Assembly: GCA_016712745.1 (NCBI GenBank) | Contig: JADJQN010000015.1 | Span: forward strand, 868,001-932,000 | From: Sandaracinaceae bacterium | Lineage (GTDB): Bacteria > Myxococcota_A > Polyangia > Polyangiales > JADJQN01 | Length of the DNA stretch: 64,000 bases | Direction of reading: 5' to 3' | Part shown: positions 60,742-64,000 of the stretch, in pieces | Numbering within the stretch: position 1 is the stretch's first letter | How the letters are laid out: the number at the start of each line of letters is the position of its first letter | The notes under the pieces: generated by a model | The model's database searches: none | The model's input: only the letters and a program-made list of their open reading frames with translations | Told to the model about the DNA's origin: nothing | Position numbers and translations under genes: made by a program

Positions 60742-61193
60742 ATCGCCCCCGCCGATAGCCAGTCGACAATCAACATGGCTGCCGGATCGCTTTCGGGGAA
60801 GATCACGCGGGGATGCGAGTCGAGGCCAACGGGCCTACGATAAAAGGGGCTCGACAACGGGTCGCTCTGCAACTCGGCGCGCACCGCGTCGAGGTTTGCT
60901 CGGTACGATTCCGGCACGGCACCTGTGACTTTATTGTCAGCATCGCAACTTGGGATCTGGTCGGTCTCAGCCGTTGCGCTCAAACGCATGCCCGAGCGTG
61001 ATGCGTGACAACCGCCCGTATCTCCTGCGCCACCACTCGCACACGAGTGCGCGTTGAGGACGTTGGGTTGGATTTGGCAGAAGAAGAAGTCGTCGTCGAC
61101 CGCGAGGTCAGGTGGGACGATGTTGTCGCCGAGATCCACCGTGCCGCAGGCTGTCAGAGTCAGAGCAAGGAACGTGAGGATGGCGCGGCGCAC
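60738..61193 (-). CDS. Lipoprotein, first gene of the minus-strand envelope run
   Basis: GTG 61193 gives 151 residues with a lipobox LTAC. The mature part has Cys in FCQIQPNVLNAHSCASGG and GDTGGCHASRSGMRL. This pattern recalls the haem-binding or Cys motif of small lipoproteins placed near c-type cytochrome-like domains, but a full CxxCH is not present. The C-terminus is polar (SDPAAMLIVDWLSAGAM). The 121-bp gap upstream, shared with the divergent MlaD-like gene, should hold the operon promoter. I cannot assign a function. Confidence 0.65.
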   Translation of the reverse strand: MRRAILTFLALTLTACGTVDLGDNIVPPDLAVDDDFFFCQIQPNVLNAHSCASGGAGDTGGCHASRSGMRLSATAETDQIPSCDADNKVTGAVPESYRANLDAVRAELQSDPLSSPFYRRPVGLDSHPRVIFPESDPAAMLIVDWLSAGAM

Positions 61194-61314
61194 GGGCAGA
61201 CCATGCCAAAGGGAGGGTGCTTGGGTCAATTGCGAATAGTGTCGCGTAGCTAAGTCTGCTTCATGCCTTGCCGGCGGATCGGAAAGGCGCATACCATGCG
61301 CCCGGTCGTAACCG

Positions 61315-62799
61315 ATGCGTAATTCCTGGACTGCCGCCAAAGTGGGGTTGCTTGTACTGATCGCCGTCGGCGCGAGTTACGGCGTGTACCGACTCGTCGA
61401 CGAACAAGCGGGCGGTTCTGGCGACGGCTATCAGGTGCACGCGATCTTCAACGATGCTTCAGGCCTCGTTAAGAAGTCGCGCGTGGTCATCGCCGGCATC
61501 CAAGTCGGCTACATCGACGACATCCGCTTGCAAGGGGAGCACGCACGCGTCGATATTCACATCGACAGCAACGTGGAGCTCTTTCGCGACGCGATGGTGG
61601 CGAAACGTTCGGTGTCAATTCTAGGCGAGTCGGTGCTGGCCATCAGTCCCGGCACCCGTTCGCAGCCACGCATCCACGGCGGCGCGGAGATCGCCATCCA
61701 ACCGGAAACGCCTGGCACGGACGCCATCCTCGCCAACGTGGCGCGCATCAGCGAGAGCGTGCTCGCCGTGACGCGGCAAATTGAGCGCACGTTCGGTACC
61801 GATGAAGCCGGCCAGCAAATGCGCGTGGCACTTTCGAGCTTGAGTCAGGCGCTCGAGTCAATCAATCGCACCATCGCCGAAAACGAGCACGTCATCGCGG
61901 CCGCATTGCGCAACGTTGAGAGCATCACGGAGACGGCTGCGCCGCGCCTCGCGTCGATTCTCGAGAATATTGATGTGGTGACGCAGAACGTGCGCAACGT
62001 GCTGGCGCAGAATGAGAACGGCATTAACCAAGGCGTGGGCGGCTTCTCCGAAACGATGGGCAACGTCCAACGTTCGTCGGCTCAATTGGAAGCCGTGCTC
62101 GCAGACTTGCGCCAGGTCATCGACCGCACCACACGAGGCGAAGACACGATCGGCCGCCTCACCAACGACGAAGCGTTGATCGACGAAGTGCAGGGCGTTG
62201 CCGAAGGCGTCGGCGACATCGTCGGCGGGATTGCGCGCCTGCAAACCATTATCGGCCTGCGCACCGAGTACAACTTCCTCGCGAATACCTTCAAGAGCTA
62301 CGTGCAACTCCGTCTGCAGCCACGCGAGGACCGTTACTATTACCTCGAGCTCATCAACGATCCGCGCGGTCTAACCTCGTACGAAGAAACCGAGATTACC
62401 GAGAGTCCGCCGCCGGTTGGCACTCCGGAAGTCCGCCAGGTTCGCACGGTGCGCACCCGTGACGCATTCCGCTTCTCGCTCGGCTTTGCCAAGCGCGTAG
62501 GCTTTGCCACGTTCCGATTCGGCATCATGGAATCTACGGGCGGCATCGGCATCGATTTGCATTTCTTAAACGACAACATCGAGATTACCAATGACGTATT
62601 CGCGATCGGCGAACAGGCCTATCCGCGCATGCGCACGCGTCTCGCTGTCGAAATCGTTACGCGACTTTGGATTCTTGGCGGCATCGATGACTACTTCAAC
62701 AGCAGTCGTGACTTCTTCTTGGGCGCGGCGCTCCGCTTCAACGACGAAGATCTGAAGTCCATTCTGCCCTTTGCTGGTGGTCTCGCGGGTGGCGGCTAG
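61315..62799 (+). CDS. MCE/MlaD-family protein
   Basis: The 494-residue protein has an N-terminal anchor helix (VGLLVLIAVGASYGVYRLV). An MCE domain follows (YQVHAIFNDASGLVKKSRVVIAGI, then KRSVSILGESVLAISPG). A long helical region is next (ESVLAVTRQIERTF to ALADLRQVIDRT). The C-terminal ~170 residues are strand-rich (YYYLELINDPRGLTSYEETE, FRFSLGFAKRVGFATFRFG) and look like an outer-membrane barrel. MlaD-like proteins carry phospholipids between membranes; a barrel fusion could span the periplasm. The partner ATPase and permease genes are not in the window. It overlaps the EI24 gene that follows. Confidence 0.85.
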   Translation: MRNSWTAAKVGLLVLIAVGASYGVYRLVDEQAGGSGDGYQVHAIFNDASGLVKKSRVVIAGIQVGYIDDIRLQGEHARVDIHIDSNVELFRDAMVAKRSVSILGESVLAISPGTRSQPRIHGGAEIAIQPETPGTDAILANVARISESVLAVTRQIERTFGTDEAGQQMRVALSSLSQALESINRTIAENEHVIAAALRNVESITETAAPRLASILENIDVVTQNVRNVLAQNENGINQGVGGFSETMGNVQRSSAQLEAVLADLRQVIDRTTRGEDTIGRLTNDEALIDEVQGVAEGVGDIVGGIARLQTIIGLRTEYNFLANTFKSYVQLRLQPREDRYYYLELINDPRGLTSYEETEITESPPPVGTPEVRQVRTVRTRDAFRFSLGFAKRVGFATFRFGIMESTGGIGIDLHFLNDNIEITNDVFAIGEQAYPRMRTRLAVEIVTRLWILGGIDDYFNSSRDFFLGAALRFNDEDLKSILPFAGGLAGGG

Positions 62800-63620
62800 C
62801 AGCAGGTCCTCGCTCGTGCACGCAGGTGCACGCGCACTTGGAAGTCGCGCCGTCGGCTTCTGGCGTGGCTTCACGTTCCCGTTCCGCGGAGCGAAGTTCG
62901 TTTATCGTCAGCATCCAACTCTAGTTCGCTTCTGGGCGTTTCCGATCCTGATCACACTCGCGACGCTAATTGGGGTCGTGGCAGTGTCGCTCGGCTACAG
63001 CGACGACCTTGCGAACGCAATGTGGACGGCGCCGGACGGCCAAGGGGGTCTCGGCGACGCTTGGTCGAATCGTCCATCTTCTATTTGAGCTAGTCGTCAC
63101 GCTTCTTCTCATAGGCGTGGGAGTGGTCGTTGTGGCGCTACTGTCGAGTCTCTTCGCCGCACCGTTTAACGATGCGCTAAGCGAGGCCGTCGAGCAGCTC
63201 GCATCGGGCGTCGAGTTTCCGCGCGTCCCCCTGGGTGCCCAGGTCCGCAACGCCTTGCGCGGCATCGGCGGAGAGATAGCCAAGCTCGCGCTCTACGCCG
63301 CGGTAATGTTGCCGCTCTTTTTTGTCTCGCTCTTGATCCCAGGAGCGGGCCAGCTCGTCTACTCAGCGGTGGGCTTCGTGCTTACCGCTGCCTATTTCGC
63401 CATCGACTACGTCGACTGGCCGGCATCGCGTCGGGACGGCGGGTTTCGATTTCGCTTGGGCATGGTTAGACGCCACGGAGCGGCAATGCTTGGCTTTGGT
63501 TGCGGCGTATGGCTCTTCTTACTGATCCCCTTCGTGAACCTCTTGTTCATGCCGGCCGCTGTCGCGGGGGGGACTCTGCTGTTTTTGGAGCTCGAAGGGC
63601 CGGCCGAGGAGCGCCGATGA
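62789..63620 (+). pseudogene. Frame-disrupted EI24/CysZ-like membrane protein
   Basis: The frame from GTG 62789 is sensible to APDGQGG near 63046, then breaks. A second frame continues with SATLGRIVHLLFELVVTL to the stop at 63620. One extra G in the run of five at 63044-63048 explains the change exactly and would give QGVSATLGR. The joined product is about 277 residues with four helices and AAPFNDALSEAVEQL, which matches EI24/CysZ sulfate-permease-like proteins. It overlaps the MlaD-like gene by 11 bases. As the disruption is in a homopolymer, it may be a sequencing error rather than decay. Confidence 0.7.
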
Positions 63621-63670
63621 ATCAACCTCGGCAACGTCCCGTCCTACGCATTGCTTGTGGCTATTTACGT

Positions 63671-63706
63671 GTGGGCGTTATGCTTTGCGCCCACGTGTGT
63701 TGTTTT
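63671..63706 (+). terminator. Hairpin with U-tract after the EI24-like gene
   Basis: GTGGGCG (63671-63677) pairs with CGCCCAC (63688-63694) around a 10-base loop, followed by GTGTGTTGTTTT. It lies 50 bases after the EI24-like stop and just before the ribosome-binding site of the next gene. It may also act as an attenuator. Confidence 0.45.
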
Positions 63707-63717
63707 GGAGGATGTGG

Positions 63718-64000
63718 ATGAAGAACGCCATCATTGGAGTGCTGCTAGCAGGGTTTGCCATCGGGATGTTTGCGTTCGTCGCAGACGCCCAGCAGCGCGG
63801 ACGGCGAGGGCGTGGCGCTGGTCGACGCCAAACGCCTAGCAAAGTGCAGGAGGCGCCGCAGAGTGCCCACATCGCGCAGTCCATGGGCGAGCTGCATTGG
63901 GGCATGACCAAACAAGAGGTCTACACTCTCTTCCAGAATCAAATTCGCGAGCGCTTCCGTCCGCTCCTCGCCAAAGCGCCGGGCGCCATCGAAGAAGACC
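63718..64000 (+). CDS. Exported basic protein, truncated by the window end
   Basis: An open frame starts at ATG 63718, six bases after a clear GGAGG, and runs off the window (94 codons seen). The N-terminus is a signal peptide (IIGVLLAGFAIGMFAFVADAQ), followed by an Arg/Gly-rich stretch (QQRGRRGRGAGRRQ). A globular part begins SMGELHWGMTKQEVYTLFQ, and the MTKQEVYTLFQ helix suggests a repeat or lipoprotein-like domain often found in outer-membrane assembly proteins. The identity is open. Confidence 0.6.
   Translation, partial: MKNAIIGVLLAGFAIGMFAFVADAQQRGRRGRGAGRRQTPSKVQEAPQSAHIAQSMGELHWGMTKQEVYTLFQNQIRERFRPLLAKAPGAIEED

Overview
The window is a GC-rich (by eye about 60% or more) bacterial chromosome segment with dense, mostly short-spaced genes. 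It carries lipoproteins with Asp/Ala/Gly/Ser-rich linkers after the lipobox, a PilT ATPase, an FHA-GGDEF protein, DUF3570/DUF4266 genes and Cys-rich surface proteins. Together these suggest a Gram-negative delta-type bacterium, most likely Myxococcota (Polyangia-like). This is inferred from gene content; there is no rRNA or tRNA gene to anchor it.

Layout. 1-5.4 kb: two frame-disrupted polytopic membrane proteins, a membrane-anchored beta-sandwich protein and a dolichyl-phosphate-glucose-type GT2 enzyme. 5.5-15 kb: a membrane pyrophosphatase, a 1524-residue Calx-beta/propeller lipoprotein, a methyltransferase and a small lipoprotein. 15-22 kb: a two-subunit CoA-transferase, two GT-C-like membrane proteins and an epimerase/acyltransferase pair. 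22-31 kb: FHA-GGDEF protein, penicillin-binding protein, SDR, a repeat-rich island with two four-helix-bundle genes, then metallophosphoesterase, DUF4336, pilT and a SPOR protein. 31-37 kb: OmpA-like lipoprotein, gyrA, a metalloprotease-like protein and a DUF1266 protein. 37.3-45.5 kb: one tight minus-strand run (J-protein, Hsp70, MshEN protein, small membrane protein, GT-C protein, methyltransferase, Cys-rich surface protein). 46-48.7 kb: a RAYT transposase flanked by REP-like palindromes, then prfC. 48.8-52.8 kb: hisB-hisH-hisA-hisF plus an unassigned gene. 52.8-61.2 kb: a long minus-strand run with manC-, manB- and uppP-type envelope genes and a DUF4266/DUF3570 outer-membrane group. 61.3-64 kb: an MCE/MlaD protein, a frame-disrupted EI24/CysZ protein and a truncated exported protein.

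The most unusual part is 25.58-27.02 kb. Two convergent S23-type four-helix-bundle genes each start inside a ~125-bp hairpin. The two hairpins differ in sequence, but both arms have changed together so pairing is kept. The start codon and G-rich Shine-Dalgarno lie within the hairpin. CGGATT-type hexanucleotide arrays lie beside the genes, and a REPIN-like array whose palindrome matches the one around the RAYT gene 20 kb away is inserted at one end. A second notable structure is a ~590-bp nest of inverted repeats at 36.7-37.3 kb.

Four frame disruptions (near 285, 1007, 3577 and 63046), three of them in homopolymer runs, should be checked against raw reads before those genes are called decayed.
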